A stretch of DNA of 64,000 nucleotides from Nocardia aurea (lineage in GTDB: Bacteria; Actinomycetota; Actinomycetes; Mycobacteriales; Mycobacteriaceae), in NCBI RefSeq assembly GCF_003123685.1, contig NZ_QCYJ01000127.1, positions 593,095-657,094 of the forward strand, written 5' to 3'. This document shows, piece after piece, positions 16,541-25,304 of the stretch. Each line of letters opens with the position of its first letter. Position 1 is the stretch's first letter. The notes beneath the pieces were generated by a model. The model saw only the letters and a program-made list of their open reading frames with translations, was not told the origin of the DNA and did no database searches. A program made the position numbers and the translations under genes.

Positions 16541-18103
16541 GTGACCACCGAATCACCGAACACCGGACCCGTGTCTGACGCGCCCGCGGCGGGCGACACC
16601 CCCGATTCGGCGGCCGACAGGGGGAACCTGAGGCCGTCGGACGCACCCGTGCTCGGTCCCCGGCCGGTCTATCGGCCCCACGTCGACTCCCATACCGCGC
16701 ACGCGTTCCGCCGCCCGAGCGGCCAGACGGGGTCCTTCTCCGCGAACCGGTCCGCGAGTACCGGCGGCGCGGGCGTCGCGCCGCTCGGTCCCGAATTGCA
16801 GAACCGTCCACCGGATGCGGTGCTCGCCGAGGCGTTCGGCAGGCCCGAGGGTTCGAACGAACTGCTGCAACGCGAGCCCGATTCCGGGGACACGCCCGAC
16901 GGCGTACCTGGTCGTGTCGATCCGTGGCGCGACCCGAACTCCTCGGCCGCGCTCGGTGCCCCCGCCGTGGCGACGCCGCGGGTCGAGCCGCTGCCGCAGT
17001 CGCGCAGGCTCACCGCGCGCGAAGTGCTGTTCGGCTCGCGGGTGGCCCCCAAGGCATTGGCTGTGCTCGCGGTCGTCGCGCTCGCCATCGGCCTGATCGG
17101 CGGACTGGTCGGGCGGCTCACGGCCGAGGCGTCGACCAACCTCACCTCACGCACGGTGAGCCTGCGCCAGAGCGACGCCACCGAACGTCCACACGGGCTG
17201 ATCTCCCAGGTCGCCAATGCCGTTCTGCCGTCGGTGGTTTCGATTCGCGTCACGGTCGGCGAGAACGGCGCGACCGGTTCCGGCGTCGTCATCGACGGCC
17301 AGGGTTACGTGGTCACCAACAATCACGTGATCTCGATGGCCGCGCAGGACAAGAGCAACAGGGCCGCCATCCAGGTCACCTTCTCCGACGGCACCCGGGT
17401 GCCCGCCGATATCGTCGGACGCGATCCGAAGACCGATCTGGCCGTGCTCAAGGTCGATGTGAAGAACCTCACGGTGGCGAAACTCGGACGCTCCCAGGAC
17501 GTGCAGGTCGGCGACGACGTGCTCGCCATCGGCTCCCCGCTCGGGCTGAGCAAGACCGTCACCTCCGGCATCGTCAGCGCGCTGCACCGGCCGGTGAAAC
17601 TCCAGGGTGAGGGCAGCGACACCAACGCGGTGATCGACGCCGTGCAGACCGACGCCTCCATCAACCCGGGTAACTCCGGCGGCGCGCTGGTCGACATGGA
17701 GGGCCGGGTCATCGGCATCAACACCGCGATCCGCAGTGAGACCGGCGGTTCGGTCGGTCTCGGCTTCGCCATCCCGGTGGACGTGATGACCGATGTCGCG
17801 CAGAACCTGATCAAGAGCGGTCAGATGCATCACCCGATGATCGGTGTGAGCGCTCGCACCAAGACCGTGGCCAACGACGTCATGAGCGGCGCGGCGGTGG
17901 CCGACGTTGCGCCCGACGGGCCCGCGGCGAAGGCCGGGATCGTCGAGGGAGATGTCATCGTCAAGGTCGGCGATCGCGAGGTGACAGGTCCGGAGGAGCT
18001 GACCGTCGCGGTGCAGGCCTACAAGATCGGCGACCGGGTGAACGTGCAGTTGATTCGAGACGGCAGGCAGGTCGACGTGCCTGTCACGCTGGAATCCGAC
18101 TGA
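16541..18103 (+). CDS. htrA: HtrA/DegP-type membrane serine protease with PDZ domain
   Basis: A 520-residue envelope protease (Rv1223). The N-terminal 165 residues are cytosolic and disordered. One membrane helix follows at about 170-190 (KALAVLAVVALAIGLIGGLVG). The trypsin-like domain has the triad His about 262 (NNHVIS), Asp about 298 (KTDLAVL) and Ser about 378 (NPGNSGGAL). A PDZ domain fills about 425-510 (VADVAPDGPAAKAGIVEGDVI). It starts 10 bp after rseA with a GTG, so it is in the sigE operon; it probably degrades misfolded envelope proteins and may act on RseA signalling. Confidence 0.94.
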   Translation: MTTESPNTGPVSDAPAAGDTPDSAADRGNLRPSDAPVLGPRPVYRPHVDSHTAHAFRRPSGQTGSFSANRSASTGGAGVAPLGPELQNRPPDAVLAEAFGRPEGSNELLQREPDSGDTPDGVPGRVDPWRDPNSSAALGAPAVATPRVEPLPQSRRLTAREVLFGSRVAPKALAVLAVVALAIGLIGGLVGRLTAEASTNLTSRTVSLRQSDATERPHGLISQVANAVLPSVVSIRVTVGENGATGSGVVIDGQGYVVTNNHVISMAAQDKSNRAAIQVTFSDGTRVPADIVGRDPKTDLAVLKVDVKNLTVAKLGRSQDVQVGDDVLAIGSPLGLSKTVTSGIVSALHRPVKLQGEGSDTNAVIDAVQTDASINPGNSGGALVDMEGRVIGINTAIRSETGGSVGLGFAIPVDVMTDVAQNLIKSGQMHHPMIGVSARTKTVANDVMSGAAVADVAPDGPAAKAGIVEGDVIVKVGDREVTGPEELTVAVQAYKIGDRVNVQLIRDGRQVDVPVTLESD

Positions 18104-18123
18104 GTCGCGACCCCCTCGCCAGG

Positions 18124-18129
18124 TAGCCT
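18124..18129 (+). promoter_or_regulatory. Candidate leaderless -10 element for tatB
   Basis: TAGCCT ends 6 nt before GTG 18136, suggesting tatB has a promoter of its own besides read-through from htrA. Confidence 0.4.
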
Positions 18130-18135
18130 GGACTC

Positions 18136-18552
18136 GTGTTCAGCAATATCGGCTGGAGCGAGATGCTCATCCTGCTCGTCGCCGCCCTCGTGATCCTCGG
18201 TCCTGAACGGCTGCCCGGGGCGGTTCGCTGGACCACGCGCAGCCTGCGTCAGGTACGCGACTACGCGAGCGGGGCCACCGCCCAGCTGAAAGAAGAACTC
18301 GGTCCGGAATTCGACGACCTCCGCAAGCCGCTGGCCGATCTGAACGAGTTGCGTGGAATGAGTCCGCGCGCGGTGGTGACCAAACATTTGCTGAACGGGG
18401 ATGATTCGGTCTTCCGCGATCTACAGAAGGCGGTGCCGAGCAAGGACGACCTCCTCGGTACCGCGAGCGGCATGCCGGATCACCCGATGCCGAAACTCGA
18501 GAAGCCGTTGGCGCGCAACGAGCGTCCGCCGATCGACAACGATGCCACCTGA
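18136..18552 (+). CDS. tatB: Sec-independent protein translocase TatB
   Basis: A 138-residue TatB, the receptor subunit of the twin-arginine export system (Rv1224). It has the short N-terminal helix and the diagnostic hinge (MLILLVAALVILGPERLPGA), then an amphipathic helix (RWTTRSLRQVRDYASGAT) and a charged tail. At least two Tat-type cargo proteins are in the window (44056-45621 and 56803-57510). The gene starts with GTG 32 bp after htrA. Confidence 0.94.
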   Translation: MFSNIGWSEMLILLVAALVILGPERLPGAVRWTTRSLRQVRDYASGATAQLKEELGPEFDDLRKPLADLNELRGMSPRAVVTKHLLNGDDSVFRDLQKAVPSKDDLLGTASGMPDHPMPKLEKPLARNERPPIDNDAT

Positions 18553-18616
18553 CCTGTAGAAATACACTTTTCGCGCGAAACGGACTGAGCCGTCTGGAAG
18601 TTCGACTGTCAAGCGT

Positions 18617-18650
18617 TCTAGACACAGGAGCGTGTCCACCTGTCTAGACT
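18617..18650 (+). promoter_or_regulatory. Operator and leaderless -10 element of the HTH gene
   Basis: TCTAGACA (18617-18624) and TGTCTAGA (18641-18648) form a perfect 8-bp inverted repeat with 16 nt between. TAGACT (18645-18650) is a TANNNT -10 ending 6 nt before ATG 18657. The right arm overlaps the -10, an arrangement expected for autorepression. Confidence 0.6.
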
Positions 18651-18656
18651 TCGCAC

Positions 18657-19517
18657 ATGTCGGCCGATGACGTGGCGCGAGTCTTTGCGATCGAGGACAA
18701 GGTCGAGAGACTCAAAGCAGCCACAGACGGGGTGGCGGCGGCGCAGCAGACCATCAACGAGCTAACGCGTATCCGCAGGGCGGTGATCCGCGAACTGCAC
18801 GCCGAGGGCTGGACCTTCGCCAGAATCGGTGCCGCCGCCGGACTTTCCCGTGCGCGCATCCATCAGGTGAGCACCCAGGGTCCCGCACCCGAAGGGTTGT
18901 TCTTCGGGCACGGCTCGCTCACCGTGCTCGTCCCCGAGATCCGCGCCGGACGCATCCTCGGCGCACCCGATCCGAACGCGGGCACCAGGCTGGCCGAACT
19001 GCTGCGCGAACTCGGTTTCACCGCGACGGTCGAAACCTTCCTGCCCGGTCGCCCGATCGACCTGAACCGCGACGGGCTCATCGCCATCGGCGGCCCCGAA
19101 CTCTCCCCGAGTCTGCGCCAGCTCATCGCCGCCGACCCTCGGCTGCGCCGCGCCGTGACCCGAGCGGGCGACGCCCGACGCGGCATCGAGGACAGGGCGG
19201 CCCGCCGGGTCTACCGGCCGGGCGGCCCGGAGCCGCACGATATCGCCTATCTGGCCCGTCTGCCCCGCCCCGACGGTCGCGGCAGCTGCCTGCTCATCGA
19301 CGGACTGCATCCACCCGGCTCGCTCGGCGCGATCCGGCTGCTCGCCACCCGCCTGGCCACCCTGCACGAGCGCGCGGCCAACAATCTGTTCTCGGTCCTC
19401 ATCGCGGTCCGTTACGACCGCTCGACCGGTGAGCCCGTCGACGCCGACCTGCTCACCCCGGTCTACCGCCACGAACCGCCCGATTCCCGATCGGCGGCCC
19501 TGCGCACCCGCCGCTGA
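18657..19517 (+). CDS. Helix-turn-helix regulator with uncharacterised sensor-like domain
   Basis: 286 residues. Residues 1-35 form a charged helix, and 36-76 a sigma-region-4-like HTH (LTRIRRAVIRELHAEG, WTFARIGAAAGLSRARIHQV). The remaining 200 residues look like an alpha/beta domain (GSLTVLVPEI, RLAELLRELGFTATVETFLP, GLIAIGGPELSPSLRQLIA, GSCLLIDGLHPPGSLGAIRL) of unknown kind, perhaps a nucleotide or metabolite sensor. The short palindrome over its promoter implies autoregulation. It is not in the M. tuberculosis sigE region as I know it. Function unknown. Confidence 0.7.
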   Translation: MSADDVARVFAIEDKVERLKAATDGVAAAQQTINELTRIRRAVIRELHAEGWTFARIGAAAGLSRARIHQVSTQGPAPEGLFFGHGSLTVLVPEIRAGRILGAPDPNAGTRLAELLRELGFTATVETFLPGRPIDLNRDGLIAIGGPELSPSLRQLIAADPRLRRAVTRAGDARRGIEDRAARRVYRPGGPEPHDIAYLARLPRPDGRGSCLLIDGLHPPGSLGAIRLLATRLATLHERAANNLFSVLIAVRYDRSTGEPVDADLLTPVYRHEPPDSRSAALRTRR

Positions 19518-19931
19518 ACATCCGGCGCGCGTGTTCGACACCCGCGTGCCCGTACCGACCCGGCCCTGATCGGTCGCGTGCTCGCGCACCGCGGCCGTTG
19601 TGCGCCCCCTCGGTCGCCCACCTGTCGCATACCGCACCGCCCGAATCGGTTTCGCGCACGACGAGGGCCTAACGGGTCGGCAGCGGGCGGATTGCCACCT
19701 CACGGATTTCGCCCCGACGGGTCCCGTCCACCGCTCATCGATCAGCCGTGTGGCGCAGCTCACGCGGCTCCGACCGCCCACAAAGCCTCTTCTACATATA
19801 GATTGCTGACAAATAACCATTGATGTGAGCGGGTGCACGGTACGTGGGTGCGACGTCCGCAACCGAGCCGAGCCGGGTCGTGTGACGGGCTGTTCGTACG
19901 ACGCTGTCGAGCACCTCCACGGGAGGCAGTT
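19518..19931. other. Intergenic region before the small membrane protein
   Basis: About 414 bp without a credible gene on either strand. An AT-rich patch at 19790-19825 (CTTCTACATATAGATT and following) stands out in the GC-rich background and is the best promoter candidate for the gene at 19932. Confidence 0.45.
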
Positions 19932-20270
19932 GTGAACCTCGTCGTCGCCATCGGAACGGTCCTCGTCGTCGCGGGCATGCTCGGCATCCTCGCCGTCGCC
20001 TTCCGCGGAACCGGCTCCGCGCGTGATCACCTGACAGTGGCGCAGATTCAAGCCCGGCTGGACGGGGAGTACCCCGCCGAGCACGCTACGTTCGGCGGCC
20101 CGTCCGTACTCCGCACGCCCGCCCGGTCGAATCGGGCCGCCGATTTCGACTCCCCCACCCTGATCGACATCGCGCGCCCGACCAGCGACCCCCGCCGGAC
20201 CGAGCCGGTGACCGCCGCACAACGTCCCACCGGCTACCGCCCCCACCCGAACATCCGCTCCGGCAGGTAG
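19932..20270 (+). CDS. Small single-pass membrane protein (112 aa)
   Basis: The GTG start at 19932 has a clear GGGAGG site (19921-19926). One N-terminal helix (VVAIGTVLVVAGMLGILAVAF) is followed by a polar, Pro/Arg-rich tail (TVAQIQARLDGEYPAEHATFGG and beyond) that looks unstructured. No known domain. It precedes xdhC by about 105 bp in the same direction. Function unknown. Confidence 0.6.
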   Translation: MNLVVAIGTVLVVAGMLGILAVAFRGTGSARDHLTVAQIQARLDGEYPAEHATFGGPSVLRTPARSNRAADFDSPTLIDIARPTSDPRRTEPVTAAQRPTGYRPHPNIRSGR

Positions 20271-20374
20271 CACGACACCCGGACGCGCCCCGGTGACTAC
20301 GCTCGAATCATCGGCGCGCGTCTTCCCGCCCCCGCGGCGGGACGCGCGAGGCGTCCAGGAGAGGAGCGGAGGCC

Positions 20375-21451
20375 GTGCGCACCGTACTCGAACAGCTCAT
20401 CGGGCTGCTGCCCTCCGGACCCGTCGCCCTGGCACGGGTCATCGAGACGACAGGCGCGGGACCGAGGCAGCCGGGGGCCGCGATGCTGGTGACCGAATCG
20501 GGCAGCGTCGTCGGATCGCTGTCGGGCGGCTGCGTCGAGGCGGCGGTGCTCGACTCGGCGCGCACGGCGTTGGCGAGCGGACAGGCCGCCGCAGACCGTT
20601 TCGGATACGCCGAATCCGACGGCATCGAGATCGGGCTGACCTGCGGCGGCGAGATGGAGATCTTCGTCGAGCGGGTCGACGCGAGCAGACTCGCGGTGCT
20701 GACCGAACTACGCCGCGCACTCGCCGCGAGCGAACCCGTCGCGCTGGCGACCACACTGGAGTCCACTACCGAATGGAAGTTGTTGCGGCCCGGGGATTCC
20801 GAGCCGTGGCGCGGCGTCGACCGGGATGCCACCGCGTTGCTGGCGGCCGGGCGCAGCGGCATCGTCGGCGCGGCGGAATGCGGACCGGAATCCGCCGCGC
20901 GTCCGCGGACTTTCGTCCAGGTCTTCGCGACCGCACCGCGGATGATCCTGGCGGGAGCCAATGATTTCGTGCGGGCGCTGAGCCACACTGGCCGCAGGCT
21001 CGGCTACCGGGTCACCGTCGTCGACGCCCGCGAGACGTTCGCGACCCCCGCCCGTTTCCCCGCGGCGCACGACGTGGTCGTCGACTGGCCGCACCGCTAC
21101 CTCGACGCCGAATACCGCGCGGATCGCATCGATCACCGCACGGTGGTGTGCGTGCTGACCCACGACGCGAAATTCGACGTACCGATGCTCACCGCCGCCC
21201 TCGGCATCGACCGGCTGGCCTTCGTCGGCGCCCTCGGTTCCCGACGCACCGACGCCGAACGTCGTGAGCGACTGCGCGAGGCCGGTGTCGGCGAAACCCG
21301 ACTCGCGCGCCTGCACAGTCCGCTCGGCCTGGATCTGGACGCCCACACCCCCGACGAGACCGCGATATCCATCGCCGCCCATATCCTCGCGGTCCGTGGC
21401 GGCGCGTCGGGCCTGCCGCTGGATCGACTCGACGGACCCATCCACCGCTGA
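20375..21451 (+). CDS. XdhC/CoxI-family molybdoenzyme maturation protein
   Basis: A 358-residue XdhC-type protein. The N-terminal domain has ARVIETTGAGPRQPGAAM and the SGGCVEAAV motif; the C-terminal Rossmann domain has TVVDARETFATPARFP, VVCVLTHDAKFDVPML and FVGALGSRRT. XdhC proteins bind molybdenum cofactor and load it, sulphurated, into xanthine or CO dehydrogenases. No molybdoenzyme gene is nearby, so this copy is an orphan. GTG start with an AGGAGAGGAGCGGAGG-type leader. Confidence 0.88.
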   Translation: MRTVLEQLIGLLPSGPVALARVIETTGAGPRQPGAAMLVTESGSVVGSLSGGCVEAAVLDSARTALASGQAAADRFGYAESDGIEIGLTCGGEMEIFVERVDASRLAVLTELRRALAASEPVALATTLESTTEWKLLRPGDSEPWRGVDRDATALLAAGRSGIVGAAECGPESAARPRTFVQVFATAPRMILAGANDFVRALSHTGRRLGYRVTVVDARETFATPARFPAAHDVVVDWPHRYLDAEYRADRIDHRTVVCVLTHDAKFDVPMLTAALGIDRLAFVGALGSRRTDAERRERLREAGVGETRLARLHSPLGLDLDAHTPDETAISIAAHILAVRGGASGLPLDRLDGPIHR

Positions 21452-21504
21452 GCGGTCCCGCCGTTCGGACGACGGTACCGAACCCGCCCGCGAATACCTG
21501 TCGG

Positions 21505-21510
21505 TACAGT
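21505..21510 (+). promoter_or_regulatory. Candidate leaderless -10 element for folP2
   Basis: TACAGT ends 7 nt before ATG 21518. Confidence 0.5.
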
Positions 21511-21517
21511 CGGGGGC

Positions 21518-22402
21518 ATGTTCAGCTCCACCGCCGTGCCGTCACCGACTCTGTGCGGCAGGCCGGTGGCGACGGATCGCGCTCTGGTCATGGCCATCGT
21601 CAACCGGACGCCCGATTCCTTCTACGACAAGGGCGCGACCTTCGGCGATTCGGCCGCCATGGACGCGGTCGCGCGCGCCGTCGACGAGGGCACCGACGTG
21701 GTCGACATCGGCGGGGTGAAAGCCGGTCCCGGAAATCTGGTCGACGCGGCCGAGGAGGCCCGCAGGGTGGTGCCGTTCGTCGCCGCCATCAGAGGCAAAT
21801 ATCCCGAGCTGCTGATCAGCATCGATACCTGGCGCGCCGAGGTGGCGCGGGCCGCCGTCGACGCGGGCGCCGATCTCGTCAACGACACCTGGGCGGGCGC
21901 CGATCCGGATCTGGTGCGCGTCGCGGCCGAACTCGGCGTCGGCATCGTCTGTAGTCACACCGGAGGGGCGGTGCCGCGGACGCGCCCGCACCGGGTGCGC
22001 TATGCCGACGTGGTCGCGGAAGTGACCGAAACGGTGGTGCGCGCGGCCGAGAACGCACTCGCCGCGGGTGTGCGCAGGGATTCGATCCTGATCGATCCGA
22101 CCCACGATTTCGGTAAGAACACCCATCACGGGCTCGCACTGTTGCGAGGAGTCGACGTTCTTGTAAAAACCGGATGGCCAGTCCTGATGGCACTGAGCAA
22201 CAAGGATTTCATCGGGGAGACTTTAGGTGTCGATCTATCCGAACGGTTGGAGGGCACATTGGCGGCGACCGCGTGGTCCGCCGCCGCGGGCGCTCGAATC
22301 TTCCGGGTTCACGAAGTCGCCGCGACCCGGCGAGTGGTTGACATGATCGCCGCGATCCAGGGCATCCGGCCCCCCGCACGAACCCTGCGAGGTCTGGTAT
22401 GA
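21518..22402 (+). CDS. folP2: Dihydropteroate synthase homologue FolP2
   Basis: A 294-residue TIM-barrel protein (Rv1207). It keeps the DHPS frame but has altered active-site loops. NRTPDSFYDKG replaces the usual N-V-T-P-D-S-F-S-D. DIGGVKAGPG replaces the family's DIGGESTRPG. VNDTW stands for the IND element, and DPTHDFGKN for DPGIGFGK. The mycobacterial FolP2 is reported to lack DHPS activity. Its ATGA overlap with gpgS suggests a role tied to methylglucose lipopolysaccharide or related glycan synthesis, which is inference. Confidence 0.88.
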   Translation: MFSSTAVPSPTLCGRPVATDRALVMAIVNRTPDSFYDKGATFGDSAAMDAVARAVDEGTDVVDIGGVKAGPGNLVDAAEEARRVVPFVAAIRGKYPELLISIDTWRAEVARAAVDAGADLVNDTWAGADPDLVRVAAELGVGIVCSHTGGAVPRTRPHRVRYADVVAEVTETVVRAAENALAAGVRRDSILIDPTHDFGKNTHHGLALLRGVDVLVKTGWPVLMALSNKDFIGETLGVDLSERLEGTLAATAWSAAAGARIFRVHEVAATRRVVDMIAAIQGIRPPARTLRGLV

Positions 22403-23337
22403 AAATCCAACACCGCGAGCCCGCCTGGGCGACCACGAACACCTTCGACAATCCCGCGTGGCCGGTCGACGACCTCGTCGCCGCCAAGAACGGGCGCACG
22501 GTCTCGGTCGTGCTGCCCGCGCTGAACGAGGAAGGCACCGTCGCCGAGGTGGTGGCCAGTATCCGGCCCCTGCTCGGCACCCTGGTCGATGAACTGGTGG
22601 TACTCGACTCGGGATCCACCGACGCCACCGCCGCGCGCGCGGCGGCCGCGGGCGCCGAAGTCATCACCCGGGAGCAGGCGGTACCCGAACTGGATCCGGT
22701 CTCGGGCAAAGGCGAGGTGCTGTGGCGCTCGCTCGCCGTGACCAGCGGCGACCTGATCGCCTTCGTCGACTCCGATCTCATCGACCCGGATCCGGCCTTC
22801 GTGCCGAAACTGCTCGGCCCGCTGCTGACGGTCGAGGGCATGCACCTGGTGAAGGCCTACTACCGGCGGCCGCTGCGCCAGGGCGATTCCGTCGACGCGC
22901 ACGGCGGCGGCCGGGTCACCGAACTCGTGGCACGCCCGCTGCTGGCAGCCCTGCGCCCGGAGCTGTCACAGGTGCTGCAACCGCTCGGCGGCGAATACGC
23001 GGGCACCAGGGAACTGCTGACCTCGGTCCCGTTCGCCCCCGGCTACGGCGTGGAGATCGGGCTGCTGCTCGACACCTACGATCGGCTCGGCATCGATGCC
23101 ATCGGCCAGGTCAATCTGGGCGTGCGCACCCACCGCAACCGTCCGCTCGCCGATCTGGGTGTGATGAGCCGCCAGATCCTCGGCACCGTCCTCGGTCGCA
23201 GCGGAGTCCAGGACTCCGGCGCCGCGCTCACCCAGTTCCCGCTGATCGGCGACGAGTTCACCGCCCACAGCACCGAGGTGTCGCTGGCGGACCGTCCCCC
23301 GATGAACACCCTGCGCCCCTCCCGCGTCGCGGCCTGA
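22399..23337 (+). CDS. gpgS: Glucosyl-3-phosphoglycerate synthase
   Basis: A 312-residue GT81 retaining glycosyltransferase (Rv1208). It transfers glucose from NDP-glucose to 3-phosphoglycerate, the first step of glucosylglycerate and methylglucose lipopolysaccharide synthesis. Signatures: SVVLPALNEEGTVAEVV, DSGSTDAT, the metal-binding IAFVDSDLIDPD, and GYGVEIGLLLDTYDRLG near the C-terminus. The start codon overlaps the folP2 stop (ATGA). A hairpin and a tandem repeat array separate it from convergent fadD6. Confidence 0.94.
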   Translation: MKIQHREPAWATTNTFDNPAWPVDDLVAAKNGRTVSVVLPALNEEGTVAEVVASIRPLLGTLVDELVVLDSGSTDATAARAAAAGAEVITREQAVPELDPVSGKGEVLWRSLAVTSGDLIAFVDSDLIDPDPAFVPKLLGPLLTVEGMHLVKAYYRRPLRQGDSVDAHGGGRVTELVARPLLAALRPELSQVLQPLGGEYAGTRELLTSVPFAPGYGVEIGLLLDTYDRLGIDAIGQVNLGVRTHRNRPLADLGVMSRQILGTVLGRSGVQDSGAALTQFPLIGDEFTAHSTEVSLADRPPMNTLRPSRVAA

Positions 23338-23366
23338 GACCACCGGCGCTTCCCTCGGGCACGCGC

Positions 23367-23385
23367 CCCACGGCTCAACCGTGGG
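23367..23385. terminator. Hairpin between convergent gpgS and fadD6
   Basis: CCCACGG-ctcaa-CCGTGGG, a 7-bp perfect stem with a 5-nt loop, 30 bp after the gpgS stop. Confidence 0.5.
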
Positions 23386-23451
23386 CAGGTCCCCTCTGGG
23401 CTCCCCCCTCGGACTCACGCCCCACTGCCAACCCATCGGCCACCCCTCACG

Positions 23452-23559
23452 GCTCACCCCTTGGGCACGCGCCTCGCGACTCACCCCTTGGGCACGCGCC
23501 TCGCGACTCACCCCTTGGGCACGCGCCTCGCGACTCACCCCTTGGGCACGCGCCTCGCG
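23452..23559. repeat. Four 27-bp tandem repeats at the fadD6 3' end
   Basis: Copies at 23452-23478, 23479-23505, 23506-23532 and 23533-23559, identical except for the first base. On the minus strand the last copy holds the final codons ARRVPKG and the TGA stop of fadD6. Because 27 is a multiple of three, each further copy repeats the same codons and stop in frame. Degenerate relatives (TTGGGCACGC-like pieces) occur upstream from 23350. Confidence 0.9.
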
Positions 23560-25304
23560 GCCACGTCGTCGACGTACTCGTCGTAGGCGGGCACATATCC
23601 GTCGGGGCGGCCCGCGAGGACGTACAGCGTGCTCGCGTCGTCGTCGGCGTATCCCTGTTTACGGAGTTCGACCTTGCGGCTCTTGAAGGTCGAGGTCTGC
23701 TCGAGTTCGTCGACCACGCGGACGAACAGCGGGACGGCGTAGGACGGCAAGCGGTCGTAGGCGAGCTCGGCGAGCGCCTTCCCGTCGAATTCGGCGTCGG
23801 CGCGCAGGGTCACGGCGGCCATTCCGGCCTTGCCATCGGTCCCGGGGATGTCGACGCCGAACACCACGGCCTCCTCGATCGCCTCGCTCTCGCTCAGCGC
23901 GCCCTCCACCTGCGTGGTCGCGACGTTCTCGCCCTTCCAGCGGAAGGTGTCGCCGAGTCGGTCGACGAAGGCGATATGCCACCAGCCCTGGTCGCGTACC
24001 AGGTCACCGGTGTCGAACCAGACGTCGCCGTCGGCGAAACCGTCGCGCACGAGTTTGGCCTCGGACGCCTGGGCGTCGGTGTATCCGTCGAAGGGCTGCC
24101 TGCCCGTCACCTTGGCGAGCAACAGACCCACGCCGCCGGAACCGACCCGCCGCAATCTGCCGTCGGACCCGCGCGCGGCCTTACCGGTCTCGTCGTCGTA
24201 CTCGACGATCGCGTAGGGCAGCGGACCGACCCCCGCCGTGCGGTCGATGCCGAACGCGTTGACGAAGGCCACAGGCGCCTCGCTCGCGCCGTAGAACTCG
24301 ACCACCCGGCCGATGCCGAAACGGGTGGTGAACTCGTCCCACAGTTCCGGACGCAACCCGTTGCCGACCGCGAGCCGGATCCGGTGCTGTCGATCGGTGG
24401 GTGCGGGCGGCTGCCGGAGCAGATAGCGGCAGAGTTCGCCGATGTAGATGAACGCGGTGGCCCGTTCCCGGACGATCTCGTCCCAGAATCCGCCCGCCGA
24501 GAATTTGCGACCGAGCGCGTAAGTCGCACCGCCCGCGAGCACCGACGACAGCGCGACGGTGAGCGCGTTGTTGTGATAGAGCGGCAGGCAGCAGTACATG
24601 GTGTCGCTGCCGCGCAGTCGAATTCCGAGTCCGCCGAGCCCGGCCATGCTCTTGGTCCAGCGCTGGTGGGTCATCACGCTGGCCTTGGGCAGGCCGGTGG
24701 TACCGGAGGTGAAGATCAGGAAAGCCCGCTCGCGCGCGGTGATCTGCGCGCAGACCGCCGGATCGTCGGGATCGGCGAATTCGGCCGCGTCCAGGAGATC
24801 GTCGCTGTACAGCACATTCGGCAGCGGCTCCGGCAGCGAGTCGAGCGCCTCCCGGCATTCCTCGCCGACCACGTCGAGCACACTGTCGAGCAGTTCGAAA
24901 CTGTGCGCGAGCACCCGATCGCGCTGATTGTGATTGACCAGGCCGACGGTCGCGCCTAGTTTCACCACGGCCAGTGCGAGCAGCAGGGTTTCGGGCCGGT
25001 TGGTCATCAGCACGCCGACCACGTCACCGCGCCGGACACCGCGATCGGTGAGGACGTTGGCGAACCGGTTCACCTGTGCGTTCGCCTGCTGATAGGTGTA
25101 GGTGCTGCCCTCGAAACGCAGGAAGAGCCGTTGCGGGTGCCGGTGGGCGTTGCGCTGGAAATACAGGCCGATCGAGGCCCGGTCACCGGGCCGGACCAGC
25201 ATCCCGACGGCGTTGCGCACCATGCCCGGTGCGTCGAGCGCCATCGCGGGGAGTGCTTTGACGAGATCGAGAAGACTTACCGTGGTGCGGGTTTCGGTAC
25301 TCAC
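23535..25304 (-). CDS. fadD6: Long-chain/very-long-chain acyl-CoA synthetase (FadD6 type)
   Basis: A 589-residue ANL-family ligase (Rv1206), activating fatty acids with ATP and CoA. The P-loop is FLIFTSGTTGLPKASVMTHQR; further motifs are FYGASEAPVAF, DGDVWFDTGDLVRDQGW and the adenylate/hinge region DRLGDTFRWKGENVATTQVE. It resembles FATP-type synthetases rather than FadD1-like ones. The GTG start overlaps the stop of the upstream LOG gene (GTGA). The stop codon lies inside a tandem repeat. Confidence 0.92.
   Translation of the reverse strand: MSTETRTTVSLLDLVKALPAMALDAPGMVRNAVGMLVRPGDRASIGLYFQRNAHRHPQRLFLRFEGSTYTYQQANAQVNRFANVLTDRGVRRGDVVGVLMTNRPETLLLALAVVKLGATVGLVNHNQRDRVLAHSFELLDSVLDVVGEECREALDSLPEPLPNVLYSDDLLDAAEFADPDDPAVCAQITARERAFLIFTSGTTGLPKASVMTHQRWTKSMAGLGGLGIRLRGSDTMYCCLPLYHNNALTVALSSVLAGGATYALGRKFSAGGFWDEIVRERATAFIYIGELCRYLLRQPPAPTDRQHRIRLAVGNGLRPELWDEFTTRFGIGRVVEFYGASEAPVAFVNAFGIDRTAGVGPLPYAIVEYDDETGKAARGSDGRLRRVGSGGVGLLLAKVTGRQPFDGYTDAQASEAKLVRDGFADGDVWFDTGDLVRDQGWWHIAFVDRLGDTFRWKGENVATTQVEGALSESEAIEEAVVFGVDIPGTDGKAGMAAVTLRADAEFDGKALAELAYDRLPSYAVPLFVRVVDELEQTSTFKSRKVELRKQGYADDDASTLYVLAGRPDGYVPAYDEYVDDVAARRVPKG

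Noticed and set aside
23452..23559. Possible CRISPR array
   Set aside because: Units are directly abutting without spacers, and one unit is part of a coding end. No cas genes nearby.
22722..24959. A 745-codon plus-strand frame across gpgS and fadD6
   Set aside because: Out of frame with gpgS and antisense to fadD6; composition is typical of shadow frames.
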